Assembly: GCA_013813755.1 (NCBI GenBank)
Contig: JACCRD010000180.1
Coordinates: 1-5,302, forward strand
Reading direction: 5' to 3'
Length of the DNA stretch: 5,302 nucleotides
DNA from: Acidobacteriota bacterium
GTDB lineage: Bacteria > Acidobacteriota > Blastocatellia > Pyrinomonadales > Pyrinomonadaceae
Shown one piece after another: positions 1-4,990 of this stretch; the first letter of the stretch is position 1, and each line of letters begins with the position of its first letter. Below the pieces are notes generated by a model that searched no databases, was not told the origin of the DNA, and saw nothing but the letters and a program-made list of their open reading frames with translations. The position numbers and the translations under genes are program-made.

Positions 1-89
1 TGATTTGCTTTCTTTGAAGCGGCAGGCTTTTTACTGCCTTCGAGTTTTTGCTTTTCTGTTGATCGGGCAGAGCCAAAGTTTTCACTCAT
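1..89 (-). CDS. N-terminal fragment of an unrecognised protein downstream of rplQ
   Basis: An ATG at 89-87 opens 29 codons that run off the left edge without a stop. The start is backed by a good Shine-Dalgarno sequence (AAGGAG) 10 bases upstream, and it lies only 21 bases after the rplQ stop, so it is probably the next gene of the same transcript. The visible residues begin MSENFGSARSTEK and continue rich in Lys, Ser and Ala with no hydrophobic stretch. This looks like a disordered, basic, soluble N-terminus rather than a signal peptide or membrane segment. I do not recognise the family, and the fragment is too short to assign a function. The gene at this position after rplQ varies among bacteria, so context gives no firm hint. 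The reading frame and start are fairly sure; the identity is unknown. Confidence 0.6.
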   Translation of the reverse strand, partial: MSENFGSARSTEKQKLEGSKKPAASKKAN

Positions 90-99
90 TTTGCCGTTG

Positions 100-105
100 C
101 TCCTT
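100..105 (-). promoter_or_regulatory. Shine-Dalgarno site of the partial gene at 1-89
   Basis: AAGGAG on the minus strand lies 10 bases before the ATG at 89-87, inside the short spacer after rplQ. It is one of the few strong ribosome-binding sites in the window and supports translation of this unknown gene from that ATG. Confidence 0.6.
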
Positions 106-110
106 GGGAA

Positions 111-615
111 TTAACGTTTCGCCGCTAATTCCCGCACACTGTCGACCAATTCAATAACCGCCATTTCAGTATTATCGCCAACTCGCCGACCAAGTTTGAT
201 TATTCGCGTATAACCGCCGTTTCGGTCTTTGTAGCGTGTGCCGAGTTCACCGAACAATCGCTGTAACGCTTTGACACCGGCGGTTCTTTCGATTTTTTCT
301 TTTGGTGTTCCTTTTGCTCCGCGAAAACGACTTTGCTGATTTTTAAAAGTGTGATTTCCGGCGTGGAAAAATCCGGCGGCTTGGCGCCTGAGATGAACTG
401 CGTGAATTTTTGTATCGTCACCGCTCAGGTGCTGCGCTTTACAAGCCAATGTAATGGCTTTTTCAACAAACGGACGAAGCTCTTTCGCTTTCGGAACGGT
501 TGTTATAATATATTCCTTCTCCGCAATAATTAAAGAAGTCGCCAAAATTGCGTAACATCGAAATTCGATGCTCCGTCGTTCTGCCTAATTTGCGATGTGC
601 TTTTAAATGTCTCAT
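111..615 (-). CDS. rplQ: 50S ribosomal protein L17 (bL17), split by a one-base frameshift
   Basis: L17 is a large-subunit protein near the peptide exit tunnel. The true N-terminus starts at the ATG at 615-613 and reads MRHLKAHRKLGRTTEHR..MLRN, the conserved L17 start. The rest, from LATSLI to the end at 111 (including KAKELRP and the RYKDRNGGYTRI block), lies in another frame. The switch falls at a run of four T on the coding strand (plus 544-547). With three T the frames join as MLRNLATSLI, exactly the family motif, giving 167 residues. Compared with E. coli L17 (127 residues) the middle is enlarged by roughly 40 residues around restored positions 65-112 (HLRRQAAGFFHAGN..ERTAG), probably a lineage feature. 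The upstream frame left unshifted would run on for about 26 unrelated codons. No Shine-Dalgarno is seen; the leader is filled by a repeat. Identity is certain; whether the frameshift is real is not. Confidence 0.9.
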
Positions 616-622
616 AATAGTG

Positions 623-694
623 GTAACTATTAAATGGTAAATAGCATGTGAAAAATCGAAACTTTTCACTTAGCACTTACCATTTACTGTTAGT
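623..694. repeat. Inverted pair of heptad repeats between rpoA and rplQ
   Basis: Two four-unit arrays with 7-base phase face each other. On the plus strand 667-694 reads CACTTAG, CACTTAC, CATTTAC, then TGTTAGT. The complementary type (GTAACTA, TTAAATG, GTAAATA, GCATGTG) occupies 623-650. The arms 632-654 and 663-685 match in inverted orientation at 18 of 23 positions around an 8-base loop, so the transcript could fold into an imperfect hairpin. The left array ends 7 bases before the rplQ start codon and replaces any Shine-Dalgarno; the right one ends next to the rpoA stop. No T tract follows, so a terminator is unlikely. Confidence 0.65.
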
Positions 695-695
695 T

Positions 696-1712
696 TTAAT
701 CTAAATCGCGTCCGCCCGATCCCGGAATCGGGTTTCCCTGTTCGTCAAAATCCATTCCAAAATCAAGTCCCATACCGTGGAGCATATCTTTGATTTCCGT
801 CAAAGACTTTTTACCAAAATTTTTCGTATGGAGCATATCTCTTTCGCTTCGATGAATTAAATCTCTGATCGAGCGAATATCTGCGTTTTTCAAACAATTG
901 TACGAGCGTACGGACAGTTCAAGCTCTTCGACATTACGGTCGAGCAAATCGTTTCGAAGAAGCGGCGGACGAGCGATGTCTTCATATTTGAATTCAGTTT
1001 CTTCTTCTTCAAAATTAATGAATATCGACATATGATCTTTGACGAGTTTAGCCGCCAGACCGATTGAATCATCCGGCTTAACCGACCCGTCAGTCCACAC
1101 TTCAATAATCAACTTGTCAAATTCTGTGTTTGAACCCTGCCTGGTTTTATCAACTGTGTAATTAACCTTTTTAATCGGCGTATGAACCGAATCAATCGGA
1201 ATATACCCAACCGAAAGATCTTCATCATTATTGAATTCGGCGGAAACATATCCGCGCCCGCTTTTAAGGCGCATTTCAATTACCAGTTCATCATTCGAAC
1301 TAATCGTCGCGATATGAATATCTTTGTCTAAAACCTCAACGTCGCCATCTGCCTCAATATCAGCGCTGGTTACTTCGCCTACACCTTTTTTGCGGATCGT
1401 CAAAGTCTTAAAGCCTTCAGCATGCAATTTGAACGGAATTTGTTTGACATTCAAAATAACATCGGTCGCGTCTTCAACCACGCCTTTAATCGAAGAAAAT
1501 TCGTGTTCAACTCCTTCTATTTTAACTGCCGTAATTGCCGCACCTTCAATCGATGAAAGAAGCGCGCGTCTCAATGAGTTACCGATTGTTGTGCCAAATC
1601 CGCGCTCAAATGGCTGCGCGTAAAATTTTCCGTATCGTTCGGTTAAAGTTTCCGATTCGACATTTAAGCGATTCGGTATTTGGAAATCTGTCCAATGATT
1701 ATTTTGTGTCAT
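696..1712 (-). CDS. rpoA: DNA-directed RNA polymerase subunit alpha
   Basis: The alpha subunit dimerises to scaffold RNA polymerase assembly and contacts promoter UP elements and activators. The 338-residue product has the usual full length. The N-terminal domain (about 1-235) begins with the ERYGKF..PFERGFGTTIGNSLRRALLSS block at 25-54, which forms the dimer and beta-binding face. An acidic linker (FEEEETEF, 234-241) leads to the C-terminal domain (about 250-320). There VRSYNCLK (268-275) keeps the residues equivalent to E. coli R265, N268, C269 and K271, and NFGKKSLTEIKD (298-309) keeps the second DNA-contacting loop, so UP-element recognition should be intact. The start ATG at 1712 gives the normal N-terminal length; upstream there is no clear Shine-Dalgarno. 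It follows rpsD across a 101-base spacer containing a strong hairpin. The C-terminal tail is Gly/Asp rich and unremarkable. Confidence 0.98.
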   Translation of the reverse strand: MTQNNHWTDFQIPNRLNVESETLTERYGKFYAQPFERGFGTTIGNSLRRALLSSIEGAAITAVKIEGVEHEFSSIKGVVEDATDVILNVKQIPFKLHAEGFKTLTIRKKGVGEVTSADIEADGDVEVLDKDIHIATISSNDELVIEMRLKSGRGYVSAEFNNDEDLSVGYIPIDSVHTPIKKVNYTVDKTRQGSNTEFDKLIIEVWTDGSVKPDDSIGLAAKLVKDHMSIFINFEEEETEFKYEDIARPPLLRNDLLDRNVEELELSVRSYNCLKNADIRSIRDLIHRSERDMLHTKNFGKKSLTEIKDMLHGMGLDFGMDFDEQGNPIPGSGGRDLD

Positions 1713-1759
1713 ATGCTGTCTTTTTGAAAAAACTCTTTTTTAAAAACAAAGGACAACCG

Positions 1760-1801
1760 CCGAACAAAGAATGTTTTTCAACAGATACATTCTTTGTTCG
1801 G
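1760..1801. repeat. Perfect 15-bp inverted repeat between rpsD and rpoA
   Basis: The arms 1760-1774 (CCGAACAAAGAATGT on plus) and 1787-1801 are perfect reverse complements around a 12-base loop. The repeat lies 13 bases after the rpsD stop and about 48 bases before the rpoA start. In the minus-strand RNA the stem is followed by a G/C-containing stretch rather than an immediate U run, so it is not a textbook intrinsic terminator. It could be an RNase processing site, an mRNA stabiliser or an attenuator that lets rpoA be tuned apart from the ribosomal genes. The structure is directly visible; the role is inference. Confidence 0.75.
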
Positions 1802-1813
1802 GGCATTTTAAAA

Positions 1814-2449
1814 CTACTTGCTGTAAAGTTCAACGATTAACTGCTCATTAATGTTGGCATCGACGTCATCGCGTTTCGGCAGAGCTAAAATTGAGACGCT
1901 GAAATCCTGCGCGTTCGACGAAATCCAGTTTGGACGACCGCGACCGCCGGAAGTATTCCACGCGCCTTCGACGTGAACATTTCTGATAGTTTTGTTTTTT
2001 ACGGTTACCACATCGCCGACTTTTACCTGAAAAGAAGGAATATCAACTTTACGTCCGTTGACTTCGATGTGCCCGTGATTAACGAGTTGACGAGCCTGTC
2101 GCCGGGAGGTTGAAAAACCTGCTCGGTATGAGACATTGTCGAGACGACGTTCAAGTAAAAAAAGCAAGTTTTCGCCGGTAATACCTTTCTGGCGCGAAGC
2201 TTTTTCGAAATAATTACGAAACTGTTTTTCAAGCACAAAATAAATGCGTTTGACTTTCTGTTTTTCTCGAAGCTGCTGTCCGTAACCGGCTAAAGCCTTG
2301 CGCCGCGCGGTTGCGCCGTGCATTCCCGGCGGCTGCGTTCCACGTTTTTCAATTGCGCACATCGGCTTAAAACACCGGTCGCCTTTTAAAAATAACTTTC
2401 CACCTTCCCGGCGGCACAGACGGCACACCGCATCTCTATATCTAGCCAT
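1814..2449 (-). CDS. rpsD: 30S ribosomal protein S4 (uS4), zinc-binding form
   Basis: S4 nucleates 16S rRNA 5'-domain assembly and in several bacteria represses translation of its own operon. The start was set at the ATG at 2449-2447 because it gives the canonical MARYRDAVCRLCRREG; a longer reading to 2479 adds ten unrelated residues and is not favoured. The 211-residue product carries Cys9, Cys12, Cys26 and Cys31, the pattern of the zinc-containing S4 of Thermus thermophilus, so this is the C+ form. The S4 RNA-binding domain spans about 100-162, with RRLDN, SRRQARQLVNHGHIEVNGRKVDIPS and GDVV. The C-terminus IVELYSK is family-typical and is closed by TAG, one sign that TAG is a normal stop here. 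A weak GGAAG lies 13 bases before the start. It sits between rpsK and rpoA as usual. Confidence 0.97.
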   Translation of the reverse strand: MARYRDAVCRLCRREGGKLFLKGDRCFKPMCAIEKRGTQPPGMHGATARRKALAGYGQQLREKQKVKRIYFVLEKQFRNYFEKASRQKGITGENLLFLLERRLDNVSYRAGFSTSRRQARQLVNHGHIEVNGRKVDIPSFQVKVGDVVTVKNKTIRNVHVEGAWNTSGGRGRPNWISSNAQDFSVSILALPKRDDVDANINEQLIVELYSK

Positions 2450-2470
2450 AATATTTTTGTTGCTTCCAAC

Positions 2471-2651
2471 CAATTGCAATTTTGGATTTCAGATTTTGGA
2501 TTGTTTTCAAATCCAATTTTCACAGAACTAAAACAAAAATGCGTAATTGTTGATGGAAAAGTTTACAGGTAATTTTTCTACCCTTCATCCTTTTGATAAT
2601 TTAATTAAAATAAAAAACCAATTTCAGATTTCCAATCCAAAATCCAGAACT
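2471..2651. repeat. Spacer of rpsK-rpsD bounded by inverted heptad arrays
   Basis: This 204-base spacer, the longest in the window, is flanked by two arrays of five degenerate 7-mers. On plus, 2471-2505 runs CAATTGC, AATTTTG, GATTTCA, GATTTTG, GATTGTT. The opposite type runs ACCAATT, TCAGATT, TCCAATC, CAAAATC, CAGAACT at 2617-2651. A 12-bp perfect inverted match joins 2492-2503 with 2633-2644, and ATTTCAGATTT recurs directly at 2486 and 2621. A small hairpin (2496-2502 with 2510-2516) lies inside. The 110 or so bases between the arrays are AT-rich with no coding sequence I can support. The layout resembles a miniature inverted-repeat element, but no target duplication is evident. Confidence 0.55.
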
Positions 2652-2653
2652 GT

Positions 2654-3052
2654 TCAAACTCTTCGGCGCTTCGGCGGACGACATCCGTTATGCGGAATCG
2701 GCGTTGTATCACGAATTGAATTGACGCGAATTCCGGCTTGATTAATCGCGCGAATAGCTGATTCACGACCGCCGCCCGGACCTTTGACTCTCACTTCAAC
2801 TTCACGCATTCCGACTTCCGTCGCTTTGCGAGCCGCTTCTGAAGCAGCCTGCTGGGCGGCAAACGGGGTTCCTTTACGCGAGCCTCTAAAGCCGCGCGCA
2901 CCCGAAGAAGATTGAGACACAAGATTTCCCTGTGTGTCCGTGATAGAAATCATTGTGTTGTTAAATGATGCCGCGATAAAAACAATTCCGACCGGAATGT
3001 TTTTTCTTTCTTTCTTTCGAAATGTTTTCTTTTTTGGTGCTGCTTTTGCCAT
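2654..3052 (-). CDS. rpsK: 30S ribosomal protein S11 (uS11)
   Basis: S11 sits on the platform of the small subunit, near the mRNA exit and the E site, next to S18 and S6. The 132 residues have normal length. A basic N-terminal tail (1-19, many Lys) precedes the fold, with the family landmarks FNNT (30-33), GFRGSRKGTPFAAQ (54-67), KGPGGGRESAIRA (90-102) and the invariant C-terminal block PIPHNGCRPPKRRRV (118-132). The sequence ends in TGA. The start ATG at 3052 yields the normal MAKAAPKKKT opening. No Shine-Dalgarno is present, because heptad repeats begin directly upstream of the start codon, so translation may rely on coupling to rpsM or on an unstructured leader. Its place between rpsM and rpsD is canonical. 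Nothing in the protein looks damaged. Confidence 0.98.
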   Translation of the reverse strand: MAKAAPKKKTFRKKERKNIPVGIVFIAASFNNTMISITDTQGNLVSQSSSGARGFRGSRKGTPFAAQQAASEAARKATEVGMREVEVRVKGPGGGRESAIRAINQAGIRVNSIRDTTPIPHNGCRPPKRRRV

Positions 3053-3112
3053 AATTCAGTTATTAGACAACAGTTGTCAGTCAGCAATTTTTTGTTAACT
3101 GATAACTGTTAT
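3053..3112. repeat. Inverted heptad repeats filling the rpsM-rpsK spacer
   Basis: The whole spacer is made of 7-base units. On plus, 3053-3080 divides into AATTCAG, TTATTAG, ACAACAG and TTGTCAG. The opposite orientation has TTGTTAA, CTGATAA and CTGTTAT at 3092-3112. Arms 3069-3087 and 3092-3110 are inverted at 16 of 19 positions around a loop of four T, giving a possible hairpin. One end touches the rpsK start codon and the other overlaps the rpsM stop codon, so the repeat replaces the rpsK ribosome-binding site. Confidence 0.65.
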
Positions 3113-3495
3113 TATTTCTTGCCTGGCGCCTTTTTCTTTGCGACGGCGGCTTTACGCGGACCTTTTCTGGTGCGCGCATTGGTACTTGTTCGCTGACCGC
3201 GCACCGGCAGACCGCGCCTGTGACGCAGACCGCGATAGCAGCCAATATCCATTAGACGTTTAACATCCATCTGAACACGCTTACGTAAATCGCCTTCGAT
3301 ATTGCCCTGCGCGTCAAGAATTGTACGAATTTGCGTTAATTCATCTTCGCTTAATTCTCTGATTTTTGCATCAACGCTAATCGAAGCTTCATTAAGAATA
3401 GCGGTGGCGCGCGGTTTGCCGATACCGTAAATATAGGTCAATCCAATCTGCGCTCTTTTATTCGGCGGTAAATCTACTCCTGCTACACGAGCCAT
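3112..3495 (-). CDS. rpsM: 30S ribosomal protein S13 (uS13)
   Basis: S13 is in the head of the small subunit; it forms bridges to the large subunit (B1a/B1b) and its C-terminal tail contacts P-site tRNA. The 127-residue product has the usual length. It shows the MARVAGVDLP start, the TYIYGIG motif (20-26) of the helix-two-turn-helix region, and the hallmark block GCYRGLRHRRGLPVRGQRT (85-103), followed by NARTRKGP and a Lys-rich tail (KKKAPGKK). The start is set by a strong AGGAG five bases upstream. In E. coli, S4 represses this operon at the rpsM leader; the 98-base spacer before this gene is the matching place, but I cannot recognise the known pseudoknot in it. The stop is TAA. Confidence 0.98.
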   Translation of the reverse strand: MARVAGVDLPPNKRAQIGLTYIYGIGKPRATAILNEASISVDAKIRELSEDELTQIRTILDAQGNIEGDLRKRVQMDVKRLMDIGCYRGLRHRRGLPVRGQRTSTNARTRKGPRKAAVAKKKAPGKK

Positions 3496-3500
3496 ATTTT

Positions 3501-3505
3501 CTCCT
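3501..3505 (-). promoter_or_regulatory. Shine-Dalgarno site of rpsM
   Basis: AGGAG on the minus strand lies five bases before the rpsM ATG (3495-3493). It is the best-placed ribosome-binding site in the operon and stands in contrast to the neighbours rpsK, infA, map, rpoA and rplQ, which show none. Confidence 0.75.
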
Positions 3506-3569
3506 AACTTTAGTTTTTAGAGCCTTGAATCCGGAGTATAAAAATCAGTATAACCTTATTATGCTAATT

Positions 3570-3590
3570 CAAAATCCAAAATCCAAAATC
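3570..3590. repeat. Three perfect tandem copies of CAAAATC downstream of rpmJ
   Basis: The 7-mer CAAAATC (GATTTTG on the coding strand) is repeated three times without error, starting 3 bases after the rpmJ stop. The same 7-mer appears in both arrays of the rpsK-rpsD spacer, about 1 kb away, so this is a member of a dispersed family rather than an isolated slippage tract. There is no partner array in opposite orientation in this spacer. Confidence 0.7.
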
Positions 3591-3593
3591 GAT

Positions 3594-3707
3594 CTATCCT
3601 TGTCTTTGTTTATGTTTCGGATTTTCACAAATTACACGCACAATTCCTTTGCGGTGTATAACTTTACATTTATCACAAATCTTTTTTACTGAAGGACGAA
3701 CTTTCAT
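3594..3707 (-). CDS. rpmJ: 50S ribosomal protein L36 (bL36), zinc-binding form
   Basis: L36 is the smallest large-subunit protein, binding 23S rRNA near helices of domains II and V. The ATG at 3707-3705 opens 37 codons closed by TAG at 3596-3594, exactly the standard length. The product reads MKVRPSVKKICDKCKVIHRK and continues to the end KHKQRQG. Cys11, Cys14, Cys27 and His32 form the zinc ribbon, so this is the C+ paralogue; zinc-independent versions lack these residues. A GAGGA sequence seven bases upstream supports the start. It stands in the normal place between infA and rpsM. The TAG stop at the exact family end is useful evidence that TAG terminates translation in this organism. Confidence 0.97.
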   Translation of the reverse strand: MKVRPSVKKICDKCKVIHRKGIVRVICENPKHKQRQG

Positions 3708-3714
3708 AATATTT

Positions 3715-3719
3715 TCCTC
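3715..3719 (-). promoter_or_regulatory. Shine-Dalgarno site of rpmJ
   Basis: GAGGA on the minus strand is spaced seven bases from the rpmJ ATG and fixes the start of this very short gene. It lies in the 47-base spacer after infA. Confidence 0.65.
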
Positions 3720-3754
3720 GCTGTCGGTTTTAAAAGCTACACTTCAAATTGCTT

Positions 3755-3976
3755 TTATTTATACCGGTAAGTTATCCGCCCGCGATTCAGATCGTATGGC
3801 GAAAGCTCAACCAAAACCTTATCACCCGGCAAAATACGGATAAAATTTTTGCGCATTTTACCCGATATGTGCGCCAGAACCTGGTGCTGATTATTTTCTA
3901 GTTCAACTTTAAACATTGCATTTGGCAATGTTTCAAGAACGGTCGCCGTTACTTCTATCGCTTCTTCTTTTGACAT
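3755..3976 (-). CDS. infA: Translation initiation factor IF-1
   Basis: IF-1 binds the A site of the small subunit during initiation and promotes IF-2 and IF-3 action. The 73-residue product is one S1-like OB fold: IEVTATVLETLPNAMFKVELEN (7-28), HISGKMRKNFIRILPGDKV (36-54) and the end ELSPYDLNRGRITYRYK (57-73). Compared with the 72-residue E. coli protein it has one extra residue in the loop after VELEN (NNQHQ against GHV), which should be tolerated. The ATG at 3976 gives the usual M-S/A-KE start. No Shine-Dalgarno is visible; the leader carries small inverted repeats instead. It lies between map and rpmJ, as in many bacteria, and ends in TAA. Confidence 0.98.
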   Translation of the reverse strand: MSKEEAIEVTATVLETLPNAMFKVELENNQHQVLAHISGKMRKNFIRILPGDKVLVELSPYDLNRGRITYRYK

Positions 3977-4006
3977 AATTACAGAGTCAAACTCGTTCGA
4001 GTCGGC

Positions 4007-4028
4007 AAACTGCTAATGTTAGCGGTTT
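4007..4028. repeat. Short inverted repeat between map and infA
   Basis: AAACTGCTAA at 4007-4016 is the reverse complement of 4019-4028 at nine of ten positions, with a two-base centre; the remaining pair is a wobble in one strand's RNA. Nearby (3991-4002) a small ACTCG-TT-CGAGT hairpin can also form and competes with a GAGT-CAA-ACTC one (3984-3994). No long T run follows on the minus strand, so this is not a clear terminator. It could be a weak leader structure for infA. Confidence 0.4.
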
Positions 4029-4045
4029 ATTCTTAAATTTTCAAG

Positions 4046-4858
4046 CTAGGCGGCAGCTAATTCCATTTTTGGTTTAGATAAAGCGGCTTTTTGCTTTTTT
4101 GTTAAAGTCAGAATTTCAGGACCCACGGCTGTAATTGCTACTGTATGCTCGCAGTGCGCGCTTGGCTTGCCGTCGGATGTGACGACTGTCCACTTATCCT
4201 TTAATGTTTTTGTTTCATATGTGCCGAGATTAAGCATCGGTTCAATTGCAAAAACATAACCGGCGCGAATTTTTTCTTTTGTTCCGGGTCTGCCATAATT
4301 CGGGATTTGCGGAGATTCATGCAGACTGCGCCCGATTCCGTGACCTGTGTAATTTCGCACAATTCCGTATCCAAATTTCTCCGCATGTTCCTGAACTGCC
4401 CAACCGATGTCGCCAACCCGTCTGTTTGGGAAGCACTGGGCGATTCCTTTAACCAAACATTGTTCGGTAACTTCGATCAAATGCTTTATTTCATCGGCAA
4501 TTTCTCCAACCGCGACAGTTGTCGCCGTATCACCGACAAATCCGTTTAAGGTTGCCGCCATATCAAGCGAAATAATATCGCCGCTTTTCAGAGGCGAAGC
4601 GTTTGAAAACCCGTGAACAACCTGCTCATTAACCGAAGCGCAGATGGCAAAAGGAAACGGAGTCATTCCCGTCGGCTTGTAACCGACAAATGTGGGGATC
4701 GCTCCCGCGTCTCGCATCATTTTTTCGGCAGTTGTATTCAACTCAAGCGTTGAAATACCGGGCTTAACCATCAAACGTAAAGTTTCCCGAACCTCGGCGA
4801 TTAGTTCCCCAACCTCACGCATTCGGTCTAAATCTTTACTTGTTTTGGCGATGATCAT
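4046..4858 (-). CDS. map: Type I methionine aminopeptidase
   Basis: Map removes the initiator methionine from nascent proteins when the second residue is small, after deformylation, using a two-metal centre. The 270-residue product is the usual bacterial type I form without an N-terminal zinc extension. The five metal ligands are all present: Asp99 and Asp110 (SLDMAATLNGFVGDTATT), His173 (GHGIGRSLHESP), Glu206 (FAIEPML) and Glu237 (CEHTVAIT). The substrate-side histidines His82 (VVHGF) and His180 are kept as well. The start MIIAKTSKDLDRMREVGELIAEV is family-typical and leaves a 132-base gap from adk. No Shine-Dalgarno precedes it. The short tail after 255 (KQKAALSKPKMELAAA) is not conserved. 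The stop is TAG. I saw no confident promoter in the adk-map gap, though the gap is long enough to hold one. Confidence 0.98.
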   Translation of the reverse strand: MIIAKTSKDLDRMREVGELIAEVRETLRLMVKPGISTLELNTTAEKMMRDAGAIPTFVGYKPTGMTPFPFAICASVNEQVVHGFSNASPLKSGDIISLDMAATLNGFVGDTATTVAVGEIADEIKHLIEVTEQCLVKGIAQCFPNRRVGDIGWAVQEHAEKFGYGIVRNYTGHGIGRSLHESPQIPNYGRPGTKEKIRAGYVFAIEPMLNLGTYETKTLKDKWTVVTSDGKPSAHCEHTVAITAVGPEILTLTKKQKAALSKPKMELAAA

Positions 4859-4990
4859 CGTGTGTTTTTACAAAAAATCCGTTGGCGTATTTTTCTATTC
4901 GAGAGAATTTTGCGAGCATCAAATGCTTTTTCCCTATTTCAAAGACGCAAATTAAATGTTATACGGTCAGTAAACTACTTCACGAATTGT

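Noticed and set aside
541..560. Programmed frameshifting in rplQ
   Set aside because: The site has no slow codon, stop codon or visible stimulator, and such regulation is not known for L17; a one-base error or mutation explains it more simply.
616..669. Upstream start for the L17 N-terminal frame at 669
   Set aside because: The added 18 residues are encoded by the inverted heptad repeat and are not L17-like; MRHLKAHRKLGR at 615 is the family start.
1324..1623. Open frame of 99 codons on the plus strand inside rpoA, and similar plus-strand frames at 1535-1840, 2298-2531, 4246-4616 and 4692-4955
   Set aside because: They run antisense to well-supported genes, show no family motifs, and have composition expected of shadow frames.
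2450..2479. Ten-residue N-terminal extension of S4 starting at 2479
   Set aside because: The canonical MARYRDAVC start at 2449 matches the family exactly and the extension overlaps the intergenic repeat region.
3540..3565. Possible -10 box (TATACT on the minus strand) upstream of rpsM
   Set aside because: No acceptable -35 hexamer at 16-18 bases; the AT-rich spacer yields such matches by chance.
3496..3593. S4-binding pseudoknot in the rpsM leader as in E. coli
   Set aside because: I could not identify the required nested pairings; only a four-base complement to the AGGAG is visible.
4913..4930. Small hairpin AGCAT-CAA-ATGCT followed by T on the plus strand
   Set aside because: A five-pair stem is too weak for a terminator, and the T run is on the strand opposite to transcription of all genes here.
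4859..4990. Possible promoter for map in the adk-map gap (TTGATG with a weak AATAGA, or TATAAC with no -35)
   Set aside because: Both candidates match consensus poorly, so I do not annotate them, though a promoter here is plausible.
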